The position numbers and the translations under genes are program-made. From contig UBTF01000002.1 of the NCBI GenBank assembly GCA_900468285.1, positions 62,001 to 126,000 of the forward strand: DNA of 64,000 bases. The letters are read 5' to 3'. Positions within the stretch are counted from its first letter, which is position 1. The number at the start of each line of letters is the position of its first letter. Of the stretch, positions 49,979 to 59,101 are shown piece after piece. Origin of the DNA: Hyphomicrobiales bacterium (GTDB taxonomy: Bacteria; Pseudomonadota; Alphaproteobacteria; Rhizobiales; Rhizobiaceae). The notes under the pieces were generated by a model. The model worked only from the letters and a program-made list of their open reading frames with translations, was not told the DNA's origin and ran no database searches.

Positions 49979-51229
49979 ATGACGGGTGTCGCGCCGAAAA
50001 CCGGTTTCAGTAAAAACCTTAAACTCAAGAACGCGCTGCTTCAGCACAAGGCCCTGTCCCCAAGCGGCATGTCCGAGCGTCTGTTCGGCGTTTTGTTTTC
50101 GGGTCTGGTCTATCCGCAAATCTGGGAAGATCCGGATGTCGACATGCAGGCGATGGAACTGCGGGACGGGCACAGCATCGTCACCATCGGCTCTGGTGGC
50201 TGCAATGTTCTGACCTACCTTTCCCGCAATCCGGCGCGGATTGACGTTGTGGACCTCAACCCGCACCACATCGCCCTCAACAAGCTGAAACTCGCCGCCT
50301 TCCGCCACCTGCCAAATCATGGCGATGTTGTCCGGCAGTTCGGTGTGGCCAATGTACGCTCCAACAGCGACGGGTATGACCGCTTCATCGCACCGCACCT
50401 CGATCCGCAGACGCGTGCCTACTGGTCAAAGCGCACGTTGACGGGACGTCGCCGCATCTCCGTGTTCAATCGCAATATTTACCGCACAGGGCTTCTGGGC
50501 CGCTTCATCGGCGCTGGCCATGTTCTGGCCCGCCTGCACGGCGTCAAGCTTCAGGAGATGGCCAAGACGCGTTCGCTGGACGAGCAGCGCCAGTTCTTCG
50601 ACCAGAAGGTTGCGCCGCTGTTCGACAAGCCAATGATTCGCTGGCTCACGAAGCGCAAGAGCTCGCTTTTCGGTCTTGGCATCCCTCCCCGGCAATATGA
50701 CGAACTCGCCAGCCTTTCGGATGGCAACACCATCGCGCCGGTGCTGCGCCAGCGCCTTGAAAAGCTCGCCTGCGACTTTCCGCTCAAGGATAATTACTTC
50801 GCATGGCAGGCTTTTGCGCGTCGCTACCCGCAGGCTCAGGAAGGCAATCTGCCCGACTACCTGCGCAATGATTACTACCAGGCCATTCGTGACAATGCCT
50901 CGCGGGTCCACGTTCATCACGCCACCTTCACGGAACTTCTGGCTGCCAAGCCCGCATCGAGCGTCGATCGTTACGTTCTGCTCGATGCGCAGGACTGGAT
51001 GAGCGATACGCAGATCAATGAACTCTGGTCGCAGATCAGCCGCACAGCAGCACCCGACGCACGCGTGATTTTCCGCACAGCCGCAGAAAAGAGCGTGATT
51101 GAAGGCCGTCTTTCGCCCGACATCCGCGCCCAGTGGTGCTATCTGGCGGAACGGTCGCAAGAGCTGAATGCCCGCGATCGCTCTGCGATCTATGGCGGCT
51201 TCCATATTTACCAGAGGGCACAGGCATGA
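49979..51229 (+). CDS. btaA: BtaA: SAM:diacylglycerol 3-amino-3-carboxypropyltransferase (DUF3419)
   Basis: Moves the aminocarboxypropyl group of SAM to diacylglycerol, giving diacylglyceryl-homoserine, the first step to the betaine lipid DGTS. The 416-residue protein is a full DUF3419 member: SERLFGVLFSGLVYPQIWEDP, IVTIGSGGCNVLTYLSRNP (SAM site), IDVVDLNPHHIALNKLKL, and a C-terminal DAQDWMSDTQINELWSQISR. GAGAGGTGG lies 6 nt before the ATG; a start 14 codons earlier is less likely. ATGA overlap with btaB. Confidence 0.92.
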   Translation: MTGVAPKTGFSKNLKLKNALLQHKALSPSGMSERLFGVLFSGLVYPQIWEDPDVDMQAMELRDGHSIVTIGSGGCNVLTYLSRNPARIDVVDLNPHHIALNKLKLAAFRHLPNHGDVVRQFGVANVRSNSDGYDRFIAPHLDPQTRAYWSKRTLTGRRRISVFNRNIYRTGLLGRFIGAGHVLARLHGVKLQEMAKTRSLDEQRQFFDQKVAPLFDKPMIRWLTKRKSSLFGLGIPPRQYDELASLSDGNTIAPVLRQRLEKLACDFPLKDNYFAWQAFARRYPQAQEGNLPDYLRNDYYQAIRDNASRVHVHHATFTELLAAKPASSVDRYVLLDAQDWMSDTQINELWSQISRTAAPDARVIFRTAAEKSVIEGRLSPDIRAQWCYLAERSQELNARDRSAIYGGFHIYQRAQA

Positions 51230-51903
51230 AGAGCATCGGCGAGAATATCGGCCTCGGCGATACCGGCCACGCGAACCTGATGGACCGCATGTATCGCCAC
51301 CAGCGGCATATCTACGACATCACGCGCAAATATTACCTGCTGGGACGTGACACGACCATCGACAGGCTCGATGTACCGACGGGCGGCAGCCTGCTGGAAG
51401 TGGGCTGCGGCACGGGGCGCAATCTTCTGCGCGCCTCAAAGCTCTTTCCAACCGCCAAGCTCTACGGCCTCGACATTTCATCCGAGATGCTGACCACGGC
51501 AGCCGAAAACTTCGCAGGCCATCGCGAGCGGCCTGTTCTCCGCGTTTCCGACGCTACAACCTTCCGCCTTAGCGAATTTGGCCGCGCCGAAGGCTTCGAC
51601 AGGGTCATGATTTCCTATGCCGTATCGATGATACCGGATTGGGAAAAGGCGGTGGAACGCGCCATCCTCTCGCTGGCGCCGGGAGGCTCGTTGCACATCG
51701 TTGATTTCGGCCAACAGGAAGAGCTGCCTCGCTGGTTCCGCACCATGCTACAGGCATGGCTGGCGAAGTTTCACGTCACGCCGCGCGCCAACATGAAGTA
51801 TGTGCTACAGGCCCTGGCTGGCAGCTATAATGCCTCACTGGAATTCCAGCCGATCGCCCGAGGCTATGCCTGGCGGGCGGTTCTGACCCTGCCGAAAGTC
51901 TAG
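51226..51903 (+). CDS. btaB: BtaB: SAM-dependent N-methyltransferase for betaine lipid
   Basis: Trimethylates diacylglyceryl-homoserine to DGTS. The 225-residue protein has YRHQRHIYDITRKYYLLGRD, SAM motif I LLEVGCGTGRNLL, LYGLDISSEML, ISYAVSMIPDW and LAPGGSLHIVDFG. Overlap with btaA (ATGA) shows a two-gene operon, matching the pair known in Sinorhizobium and Rhodobacter. The product replaces phospholipids when phosphate is scarce. Confidence 0.9.
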   Translation: MKSIGENIGLGDTGHANLMDRMYRHQRHIYDITRKYYLLGRDTTIDRLDVPTGGSLLEVGCGTGRNLLRASKLFPTAKLYGLDISSEMLTTAAENFAGHRERPVLRVSDATTFRLSEFGRAEGFDRVMISYAVSMIPDWEKAVERAILSLAPGGSLHIVDFGQQEELPRWFRTMLQAWLAKFHVTPRANMKYVLQALAGSYNASLEFQPIARGYAWRAVLTLPKV

Positions 51904-52045
51904 AGCCGACGCCCCAGCCGCTGCACCAATGAATTTCCGTAGGCCTATTGCCATAACGGCTTGTTTACCCTGTTATGGTAAACAGGAGATTACGCCGCTT
52001 CGTCATGTCTGGAGCGGGGACGTCATTCATTTCACTGGGATCAAC

Positions 52046-52837
52046 ATGCAGCGGCTACTTCCGGCACTCTTTTCGACCGTTCTGTTGTTGAGCGGCTGCA
52101 CATCCACCAGCTACGATTTTCTTGAAACCGCGTCCGTCGCCAAGCCTCGCTTCAAGGACAACGACCCGCAGGATTTCGGCACGCGCTCTCCCCACAAGCA
52201 CGACGTTCATGGCATCGACGTGTCCAAGTGGAATGGCGATATCGACTGGCCGACTGTTCGCAAATCCGGTGTGTCCTTTGCCTTCATCAAGGCAACGGAA
52301 GGAACGGATCGCGTCGATTCGCGCTTCGATGAATATTGGCGGCAGGCAGCGGCGGCGGGCGTGCCGCACGCGCCCTACCATTTCTACTATTTCTGCGCAC
52401 CGGCAGATGCCCAGGCCGACTGGTTCATTCGTAATGTCCCGAAGGAATCGATGAAGCTGCCGCCGGTGCTGGATGTTGAATGGAACCCTGCCTCCCCCAC
52501 CTGTAAGACACGCCCCGCGCCGGATGTCGTGCGTGCGGAAATCCAGCGTTTCCTCAGCCGCATCGAGACGCATTATGGCAAGCGACCGATCATCTACACC
52601 AGCGTCGATTTCCACCGTGACAATCTGGTCGGGCAGTTCAAGAGCTACAATTTCTGGGTTCGATCCGTCGCTGCTCACCCGGCGCAGATCTATAGCGATC
52701 GTCAGTGGGCGTTCTGGCAGTACACCGGAACCGGCGTCGTTCCCGGCATCGGCACGCCGACGGATATCAACGTTTTTGCTGGCACGGAAAAGAACTGGCG
52801 CAGCTGGGTTGCATCGGCCGGCTCGCCGAAAGGCTGA
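52046..52837 (+). CDS. GH25 lysozyme-like lipoprotein
   Basis: A 263-residue lipoprotein (lipobox LSGC, C18) with a GH25 muramidase domain from about residue 52. Catalytic-site residues are D58 in HGIDVSKWNGDIDW and D143-V-E145 in LDVEWNP; FIKATEGT and FWQYTGTG are also family marks. GH25 enzymes cleave between MurNAc and GlcNAc by hydrolysis. Bacterial chromosomal copies with a lipid anchor probably act on the cell's own wall. GGGA lies before the ATG at 52046; a start 39 codons earlier lacks a signal peptide. Confidence 0.9.
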   Translation: MQRLLPALFSTVLLLSGCTSTSYDFLETASVAKPRFKDNDPQDFGTRSPHKHDVHGIDVSKWNGDIDWPTVRKSGVSFAFIKATEGTDRVDSRFDEYWRQAAAAGVPHAPYHFYYFCAPADAQADWFIRNVPKESMKLPPVLDVEWNPASPTCKTRPAPDVVRAEIQRFLSRIETHYGKRPIIYTSVDFHRDNLVGQFKSYNFWVRSVAAHPAQIYSDRQWAFWQYTGTGVVPGIGTPTDINVFAGTEKNWRSWVASAGSPKG

Positions 52838-53002
52838 GGCTTGTTCAGGGCTTGATTTTTCCTTGAAATCCGGCAGATGTGCTGCGAAATAATCGCTCGC
52901 CTTTGGAAACAAACGGACTGGTTACGCTTTTCCCACGTCTGCCCACGCTTCCGCCACAAAGCTTGCGGAACGCAGGGTCATCCGTTCATTTGAGGAATTC
53001 TG

Positions 53003-54229
53003 ATGCTCAGCTTCTCGACACGCAGCTTCGCACTCGCTGCCACCCTTTTCACTTTGTCTTGCGGATCCGCATTGGCCGTAACGCCCATGCCTTCACCGGA
53101 TGAGCCGAAGCAGGTTGCCTGCGGTGGTGACCTTGCAAGCTTCCTCGAAGGCGTAAAAACTGAAGCTGTCGGCAAGGGTATCTCTGCCGACGCCGTGGAC
53201 AAGGCGCTCTTCGGCGCGCAGATCGACCAGAAAGTTCTCTCCCGCGACCGCGCGCAGGGCGTCTTCCGCCAGACTTTCCTGGAATTTTCCCAGCGCACAG
53301 TCAGCCAGGGCCGCCTCGATCTGGGCCGCAAGAAGCTGCAGGAATATTCTGCCGCCTTCAAGCGCGCGGAAGACGAGTTTGGTGTACCCGCAGGCGTGAT
53401 CGCTGCCTTCTGGGCGATGGAGACGGATTTCGGCGCTGTTCAGGGCGACTTCAACACCCGCAACGCGCTTGTAACGCTTGCGCATGATTGCCGCCGCCCG
53501 GAACTGTTTCGTCCGCAGCTCATCGCGCTGACGGAAATGGTTCAGCACGGCGATCTCGATCCTGCAACCAACACCGGCGCCTGGGCTGGCGAAATCGGCC
53601 AGGTGCAGATGCTGCCGAAGGATATCATCGCTTTCGGCGTTGATGGTGATGGCGATGGCCACATCAACGTCAAGTCCAGCGCACCGGACGCTATCCTCAC
53701 GGCAGCCAAGTTCATCCAGCATCTCGGCTTCAAAAAGGGCGAGCCCTGGATTCAGGAAGTCTCCGTTCCTGAAAATCTGCCTTGGGAAAAGTCAGGCCTT
53801 GGCGGCACGATGACAGCTGGTGACTGGTTCAACCTTGGCGTTGCCCCACGTGACGGCAACAAGAACTTTGCCACCCTGCCCGCAGCCCTCATCATGCCGC
53901 AAGGCCGCAAGGGTCCAACCTTCATCACCTACCCCAACTTCAATATCTATCTGGAATGGAACCAGTCCTTCATCTACACGACGTCCGCTGCCTATTTCGC
54001 CACACGCTTCATGGGCGCTCCGGTCTACAACAAGGGCAACCCCGATCCGGGCCTCGATGATGCGGCCATGAAGGAGCTTCAGGCAAAGCTCGATGCCAAG
54101 ACGCATGATGTCGGCAAGATCGACGGCATCCTCGGCTCAGGCACACGCATTGCCGTTCAGCGAGAACAGCAGCGCCTCGGCCTGCCAGCAGATGGCTGGC
54201 CAACACGTGAACTGCTGGACGCCCTGTAA
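53003..54229 (+). CDS. Lytic murein transglycosylase, MltB/SLT_2 type
   Basis: A 408-residue periplasmic enzyme with a signal peptide (residues 1-25), an SLT_2 domain (about 42-335) and a C-terminal peptidoglycan-binding domain (about 348-408, IDGILGSGTRIAVQREQQRLGLPADGW-type pattern). The catalytic Glu is E140 in AFWAMETDFG. It cleaves glycan strands to 1,6-anhydro ends. It follows the GH25 gene in the same direction, with a strong terminator after it. Confidence 0.93.
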   Translation: MLSFSTRSFALAATLFTLSCGSALAVTPMPSPDEPKQVACGGDLASFLEGVKTEAVGKGISADAVDKALFGAQIDQKVLSRDRAQGVFRQTFLEFSQRTVSQGRLDLGRKKLQEYSAAFKRAEDEFGVPAGVIAAFWAMETDFGAVQGDFNTRNALVTLAHDCRRPELFRPQLIALTEMVQHGDLDPATNTGAWAGEIGQVQMLPKDIIAFGVDGDGDGHINVKSSAPDAILTAAKFIQHLGFKKGEPWIQEVSVPENLPWEKSGLGGTMTAGDWFNLGVAPRDGNKNFATLPAALIMPQGRKGPTFITYPNFNIYLEWNQSFIYTTSAAYFATRFMGAPVYNKGNPDPGLDDAAMKELQAKLDAKTHDVGKIDGILGSGTRIAVQREQQRLGLPADGWPTRELLDAL

Positions 54230-54264
54230 GACTCGCAATCACAGCCTTTGCATCAAAATGACAG

Positions 54265-54300
54265 AACGGCCGTGGCATTAACCACGGCCGTTTACTTTTT
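54265..54300 (+). terminator. Terminator after the MltB-type gene
   Basis: AACGGCCGTGG pairs perfectly with CCACGGCCGTT around CATTAA, followed by TTACTTTTTT, 36 bp after the stop codon. Confidence 0.92.
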
Positions 54301-54378
54301 TTTACGTTTTGCACCGAGCGTTTCAAAGTGTAATATAAGTTGTTTTTCAAAGCCTTGATGCCAAAGCATTGGAAATCA

Positions 54379-54408
54379 TTGCCCTTTTTGTTTGCGGCGC
54401 AATATAAA
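54379..54408 (+). promoter_or_regulatory. Putative sigma-70 type promoter of the 25-codon gene
   Basis: TTGCCC and TATAAA with an 18-bp spacer. Transcription from about 54415 would give a leader of roughly 55 nt before the start codon. Confidence 0.5.
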
Positions 54409-54470
54409 ATTCGCTTTTCATGAGACACAAAACGGTCATAATGATTACTGTCAACGAATGGAGGCAGAGC

Positions 54471-54548
54471 ATGGGACTTACAAATTCTCTTAATGCCTTG
54501 GCAGTGGGTGTGGCGTTTGCGTTCGTCGGAGTGATGCTTTTCATCTGA
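54471..54548 (+). CDS. Membrane mini-protein, 25 aa, unknown
   Basis: A 25-codon ORF preceded by a strong ribosome binding site (GGAGG, 7 nt before the ATG). The product is MGLTNSLNALAVG- followed by a hydrophobic helix ending VMLFI, so it is essentially one short membrane segment with a small polar N-terminus. The gene has its own promoter-like sequence and is boxed by terminators at 54265-54300 and 54601-54632. I do not recognise it. The arrangement is what one expects for a real small membrane protein that modulates a larger partner; that role is inference. Confidence 0.65.
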   Translation: MGLTNSLNALAVGVAFAFVGVMLFI

Positions 54549-54600
54549 CGCGCATTGGGTATCGCGGACATCCAAACGAGTTGATCTTCATAAGCCATTA

Positions 54601-54632
54601 AAAAAGCGCAGGTCTCGCAACCTGCGCTTTTT
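54601..54632. terminator. Bidirectional terminator between the mini-gene and metF
   Basis: AAAAAGCGCAGG pairs perfectly with CCTGCGCTTTTT around an 8-nt loop, so both strands end in a T-run. It can end both the mini-gene transcript and the metF operon. Confidence 0.9.
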
Positions 54633-54661
54633 CCGTTCTCATATGCTTATGATCGTCAGCC

Positions 54662-55558
54662 TCAAGCAGCCGATTTGCGCGCCGGCCTGTACCCAACATT
54701 TTCCAGCACGGCGTTGACGAGCGCAGAGCGGTTCATCGTATACAGGTGAAATTCATTGACGCCACGTTTCTGCAGATCGGCAATCTGCTCTGCTGCGACA
54801 TCTGCAGCAATCCTCGCACGCGCGACGGGATCTTCATCGGCGCCAGCGAAACGCTCATCCAGGAACGCCGGAATGCTTGTGCCGCAGCGCCCTGCAAAAC
54901 GCTTCAACTGCGTGAGGTTCTGGATCGGCATGATGCCGGGCACCACGGGGATCGTAATCCCTGCCTTGGTGACGCGCTCCATGTAGCGTTCGAAAATATC
55001 GTTGTCGAAGAAGAACTGCGTCAGGGCGCGAGTCGCGCCATTGTCCGCCTTGCGCTTGAGCATATCGATATCGACGGCAAGGCTTTCGCTCTGCGGGTGC
55101 TTTTCGGGATAGGCGGATACGGAAATTTCGAAGTCCGCGATTTCGCGTAGTCCACGCACAAGGGCAGCAGCATTTTCATAGCCTTCGGGGTGTGGCTTGT
55201 AATCCGTGCCAATACCAGTCGAAGGATCGCCTCTCAGTGCCACGAAGTGCTTTACACCCGCCTCGCGCAATTCGCGCACCACATCGTGCACTTCCTGCTT
55301 GCTGGCATCGACGCAGGTTAGGTGCGATGCGGTCGGCAGTTGCGCCACGGAAATCATGCGCTCAACTGCCTGCAGGGTGGGCGCCTTGGTCGTTCCGCCT
55401 GCGCCATAGGTCACCGAAACGAAATCCGGGTTCCAGCGCGAGAGTTCCTCGACCGTTTCCCAAAGCTGGACGTCCATGTCGGGATTCTTGGGCGGAAAGA
55501 ACTCAAAGGAAAGCTTGAAGTTTCCTGTTGTGTGATGGCCTGCCTCGGTTGTCGTCAT
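54662..55558 (-). CDS. metF: 5,10-methylenetetrahydrofolate reductase
   Basis: FAD enzyme making 5-methyl-THF for methionine synthesis. The 298-residue protein begins with FKLSFEFFPPKNPDM (catalytic Glu region), then FVSVTYGAGGTTK, HLTCVDASKQEV, FVALRGDPSTG and ALTQFFFDND. It starts 1 bp after the stop of the ArsR-methyltransferase gene, so the two form one operon. Confidence 0.96.
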   Translation of the reverse strand: MTTTEAGHHTTGNFKLSFEFFPPKNPDMDVQLWETVEELSRWNPDFVSVTYGAGGTTKAPTLQAVERMISVAQLPTASHLTCVDASKQEVHDVVRELREAGVKHFVALRGDPSTGIGTDYKPHPEGYENAAALVRGLREIADFEISVSAYPEKHPQSESLAVDIDMLKRKADNGATRALTQFFFDNDIFERYMERVTKAGITIPVVPGIMPIQNLTQLKRFAGRCGTSIPAFLDERFAGADEDPVARARIAADVAAEQIADLQKRGVNEFHLYTMNRSALVNAVLENVGYRPARKSAA

Positions 55559-55559
55559 A

Positions 55560-56579
55560 TTATGCCCTCCCAGCGGATAGAAGCGGTGCCTCGATCGGCT
55601 CCTCGCCGGCGATCAGCAGGCGTGGATCGCGTGCGACCCAAATTGTTACGTCAAGCGACTGGGCGGATGCGTTGCCGGAGTGCAGATCGACTGCCTGTTC
55701 CGGATTGAGTCCTGCCTTTTTCAGCCACTCTTCCATGGTTTGATGCGAGAAGCCCAATCGAACATGGGCGTGCTCCTCGCGTAGATATTCAAGCGAATGT
55801 GGCGCCAGATCGATCACCACAAGACGGCCATTGGGGCGCAACATGCGCGCAGCCTCGGCAAGAGCCATCTCCGGCTGGTCAAGGAAATGCAGAACCTGAT
55901 GGACGACCACCAGATCGAAATCCTGCCCTTCCAGAGGCAGGTTCAGGATATCGCCATGACGCACGGATGCGTGGGCAACGCCAGCCTTGTCCAGATTGGC
56001 ACGCGCGACGGCAAGCATGTCACGGCTGGCATCGACACCGATGGCCCGGCGATAGATGCCACTCAGCAACTGAAGAATTCGGCCCGTTCCCGTTCCGAGA
56101 TCCAGCATCGAATCCACCGGAGTGGTGCCAATAAGCTTCAACAGCGCACCTTCAACGGCATCATCGCTGACATGCAGCCGGCGTAGTTCGTCCCAGGCAG
56201 AGGCGTTGCGGCTGAAATAGTCCTGTGCGCGCTCGGCACGCACACGCTTGACGCCAGACAGGCGTTCATAGTCACGCAGTAAGACGGCATCTGTCGAAGA
56301 CGCCACGGAGAGAAGTTGTTTTATGACCTCTGCGCCCTTGCCATCCTGCTTCAAACGGAAGTATGCCCAGGCACCCTCCTGATATCGATCAATCAGGTCT
56401 TCCTCGGCCAGAAGTTTCAAATGGCGGGAAATGCGAGGTTGAGACTGGCCGAGTATTTCGGTGAGATCCGTCACCGTCAGGTCACCCGCAGACAAAAGAG
56501 CAAGCAGACGGAACCGCGTCGGCTCACCCGCCGCTTTCAACAGCCCCACAAGATTATCGAGCCCTAGAGCCAACACCAC
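55560..56579 (-). CDS. ArsR-family regulator fused to a SAM-dependent methyltransferase
   Basis: A 339-residue fusion: an N-terminal ArsR winged helix (about 10-75, with GEPTRFRLLALLSAGDLTV and QSQPRISRHLKLL), a helical link, and a class I methyltransferase domain with LDLGTGTGRIL at about 159-169, FDLVVVHQVLHFLDQP and LRPNGRLVVIDLAPH. The GTG start has GAGG upstream; a TTG two codons later is possible. Its place directly before metF, and the known role of the ArsR-family SahR in control of the methionine cycle, suggest that it senses SAM or SAH and regulates metF. An 18-bp palindrome lies upstream. Confidence 0.88.
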   Translation of the reverse strand: MVLALGLDNLVGLLKAAGEPTRFRLLALLSAGDLTVTDLTEILGQSQPRISRHLKLLAEEDLIDRYQEGAWAYFRLKQDGKGAEVIKQLLSVASSTDAVLLRDYERLSGVKRVRAERAQDYFSRNASAWDELRRLHVSDDAVEGALLKLIGTTPVDSMLDLGTGTGRILQLLSGIYRRAIGVDASRDMLAVARANLDKAGVAHASVRHGDILNLPLEGQDFDLVVVHQVLHFLDQPEMALAEAARMLRPNGRLVVIDLAPHSLEYLREEHAHVRLGFSHQTMEEWLKKAGLNPEQAVDLHSGNASAQSLDVTIWVARDPRLLIAGEEPIEAPLLSAGRA

Positions 56580-56597
56580 ACCTCAATCCAATCAACA

Positions 56598-56615
56598 TAT
56601 AAAGATATCTTTATA
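56598..56615. promoter_or_regulatory. 18-bp perfect palindrome, likely operator of the ArsR-MT/metF operon
   Basis: TATAAAGAT followed directly by its reverse complement ATCTTTATA, about 20-36 bp before the start of the ArsR-methyltransferase gene. AT-rich palindromes are typical ArsR-family operators, and the position would block transcription or lie just in the leader, so autoregulation is likely. Confidence 0.6.
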
Positions 56616-56825
56616 CGATTGAGCTGGATATGCAAGATGGGCTGCAGAGATGTTGAGAGAAAAACAACACCTGCATTTCTCGATGTGGGCCGGGATGCAG
56701 CCAGAAGGACACTTGTTTACGGCACTTATGCCGGATGACGTACACTATCCGACGCGACGTGATGACCGCTGCGTCGGACAATCTGCTTGCCAAGGGCGAG
56801 AACCCGCCAAATGAGCGGATATGAC

Positions 56826-59087
56826 CTAGAACTCCTGCCAATCCGCCGAGACGGCCACGGCCGCTTTGCCGCGCGCCACCGGAGCAGCACGCCTTGCTGG
56901 GGCGGAAGACGAATGATGGGCTACCGGGCTGTTGGTTTCCACTATGCTGCCCTTCGAGCTACCAAGCTGGAAATGCGACAGAACCGCGTTGAGTCCAGCG
57001 CTCTCCTGGGCGAGCGACGCACCCGCGGCGTTCATTTCCTCTACCATGGCGGCATTCTGTTGTGTGGCCTGGTCCATGTGGTTCACCGCCGTATTCACCT
57101 CCGCAAGACCGGAAGACTGCTCCTGCGCAGCGGTGGCGATGGCATCCATGTGCGAATTGACGATCTGCACCAGTTTCTCGATTTCCGTAAGCCCCTCGCC
57201 TGTTTCGTCTACCAGCTTCACGCCTTCGGAAACCGCTGCCTCGGAATTGCTGATCAGCGCCTTGATCTCCTTGGCCGCATTGGCTGAACGCTGCGCCAGC
57301 TCACGCACCTCCTGCGCAACAACCGCAAAGCCCTTGCCCGCCTCCCCCGCACGGGCCGCTTCAACACCGGCGTTCAATGCAAGAAGGTTCGTCTGGAAAG
57401 CAATCTCATCAATGACGGAGATGATCTGTGTGATCTGTCGCGAAGCACCCTCGATACGCTCCATTGCGGCGACCGCATTGCGAACCACCACACCGGATTG
57501 GTCAGCCCGTGACCGCGCGTCACGCACGATGTCGCGCGCTTCGGCGGTGCGCTTCGAAGTAGCGACGACGTTCGACGTGATCTCCTCCAAAGCAGCCGCG
57601 GTCTGTTCCAGAGAAGCCGCCTGCTGCTCGGTGCGCTTGGCCAAGTTGTCGGAGGCACTCGAAATCTCATGAGACCCGCTAGCCACCGTCGAGACGGAGC
57701 GGTCAACGCTCAGCAATGTTTCACGCAACTGGCGCACGGAGGTGTTGAAGTCCGAGCGAAGCGCCTCGAACTGCGCCGTCATCGGCATTTCGATCTCGCA
57801 CAGCATGTCACCTGCAGCGAGCCGACGAAGATTAGCTGCGAAGGTACGGGTCGTCTCGTCAAGCCGCGCTTCGGCTTCCGCTTCCGCGCGCTTCTGCATT
57901 TCCACCCGCTCGGCTTCTGCACGAATGCGCGCCTCACCGCTCTCCGCCTCAAGCTGCGCGTTGCGCACTGCAGCCTGCCGGAAGATCTCGACAGACTGCG
58001 CCATGTTGCCAATCTCGTCCCGGCGCTCCGTATAGGGAATGGCGCTCTCACGATCACCCTCCGCAAGGCTCGTCATTCGCAGCGAAATCGACCGGATCGC
58101 GGAGGAAAGAGTGCGCGCTACCGAAACAGAAACCACAATTGCGAAAGCGGCAAACAGGCCGAGCAAAATAAGCAGTAACGTCAATTGCCGCCAGGCAGCA
58201 TCCACCTTCTTTTGAGCCATCATTTCCAGATTTTCGGCCGTATCTCGCAACAATCCACCGACATAGTCGCGGCGTTTGACCATCGCCGCGCTCCACGCAT
58301 CTAGGTCACCCGGCGCCACGGTCGTGGTCACGTTCGCATCCATCGCACTAAAGCTCTTCTGAATATGGAGGCCCTCAGGCCCCTGCCAGAACGCATCATA
58401 GAGGCTGACAATCGATGGCGGGTTGAGCTCGCGCAGAATTTTGCTTTGCTGACGGGCTGGCGCCATGCTGTTGGCATAACGCATCACTTCATCATGTGTG
58501 AGCGTGCCCTTCTTCCAATATTGCTGACCAATACGATTGGCGACCAGGTGTCCATCATTGACCTGCAGGAAGGCGTAATAACCCTGAATGCCACGCGCCA
58601 GCTCCAGATCGACCACGAGGTTGGCCGCGCGTCCGGCGATGTCCAGTCCTGCCGCAGACATCGGTTGAAGATATTTCAGAGGCAGCATGGGATCACTTTC
58701 CCCGGCATCGACCTTGGCGCGGAATTCAGAAAGACGAGCAAAACGCTCATCCAGTGCCGCCTTGATTTGCGCGAGTGTGGCATCGTTATAACCGGCCTCA
58801 ACTGTCGCCTCATAGGCATCGACGACGGTCCGATAGGCCTCGTTGGAGGCTTGCCGCATCGCTGGACGGCGCTCGGGCGGGGCCGCGCCCTCCAGCGGCA
58901 TCGCCAGCTGCAACTCTCCGCCAGAACGCGCCAGCCGCTCCAGTGTCACGGCATTCGCGGTTAAAATATAGCTGGAATATGCGTTCCAGCTCAACATTGC
59001 TCCGAACAGAACAGCAGCAAGCAGTGGAACGATGACAAGTACGCTCAACAAGGCGCGAAAAGAAATACTGCTGAAAAATTTTGACAT
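56826..59087 (-). CDS. Methyl-accepting chemotaxis protein with NIT-like sensor domain
   Basis: A 753-residue transmembrane receptor. Order: TM1 (about 11-33), a helical periplasmic domain (about 40-295) resembling the nitrate/nitrite-sensing NIT domain, TM2 (302-324), HAMP (about 325-380), a long Ala/Glu coiled coil, a second HAMP-like segment (about 410-465) and the signalling domain with the hairpin tip [21 protein letters not shown] near 561-581. It ends in DWQEF (749-753), matching the xWxxF tether for CheR/CheB. GGGGGGA precedes the ATG. The NIT assignment is from layout and composition; the ligand is unknown. Confidence 0.9.
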   Translation of the reverse strand: MSKFFSSISFRALLSVLVIVPLLAAVLFGAMLSWNAYSSYILTANAVTLERLARSGGELQLAMPLEGAAPPERRPAMRQASNEAYRTVVDAYEATVEAGYNDATLAQIKAALDERFARLSEFRAKVDAGESDPMLPLKYLQPMSAAGLDIAGRAANLVVDLELARGIQGYYAFLQVNDGHLVANRIGQQYWKKGTLTHDEVMRYANSMAPARQQSKILRELNPPSIVSLYDAFWQGPEGLHIQKSFSAMDANVTTTVAPGDLDAWSAAMVKRRDYVGGLLRDTAENLEMMAQKKVDAAWRQLTLLLILLGLFAAFAIVVSVSVARTLSSAIRSISLRMTSLAEGDRESAIPYTERRDEIGNMAQSVEIFRQAAVRNAQLEAESGEARIRAEAERVEMQKRAEAEAEARLDETTRTFAANLRRLAAGDMLCEIEMPMTAQFEALRSDFNTSVRQLRETLLSVDRSVSTVASGSHEISSASDNLAKRTEQQAASLEQTAAALEEITSNVVATSKRTAEARDIVRDARSRADQSGVVVRNAVAAMERIEGASRQITQIISVIDEIAFQTNLLALNAGVEAARAGEAGKGFAVVAQEVRELAQRSANAAKEIKALISNSEAAVSEGVKLVDETGEGLTEIEKLVQIVNSHMDAIATAAQEQSSGLAEVNTAVNHMDQATQQNAAMVEEMNAAGASLAQESAGLNAVLSHFQLGSSKGSIVETNSPVAHHSSSAPARRAAPVARGKAAVAVSADWQEF

Positions 59088-59101
59088 CGATCCCCCCGAT
59101 G

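Noticed and set aside
56616-56825. A SAM or SAH riboswitch before the metF operon
   Set aside because: Stem-loops are present but the conserved cores of the known SAM-I, SAM-II and SAH classes were not found.
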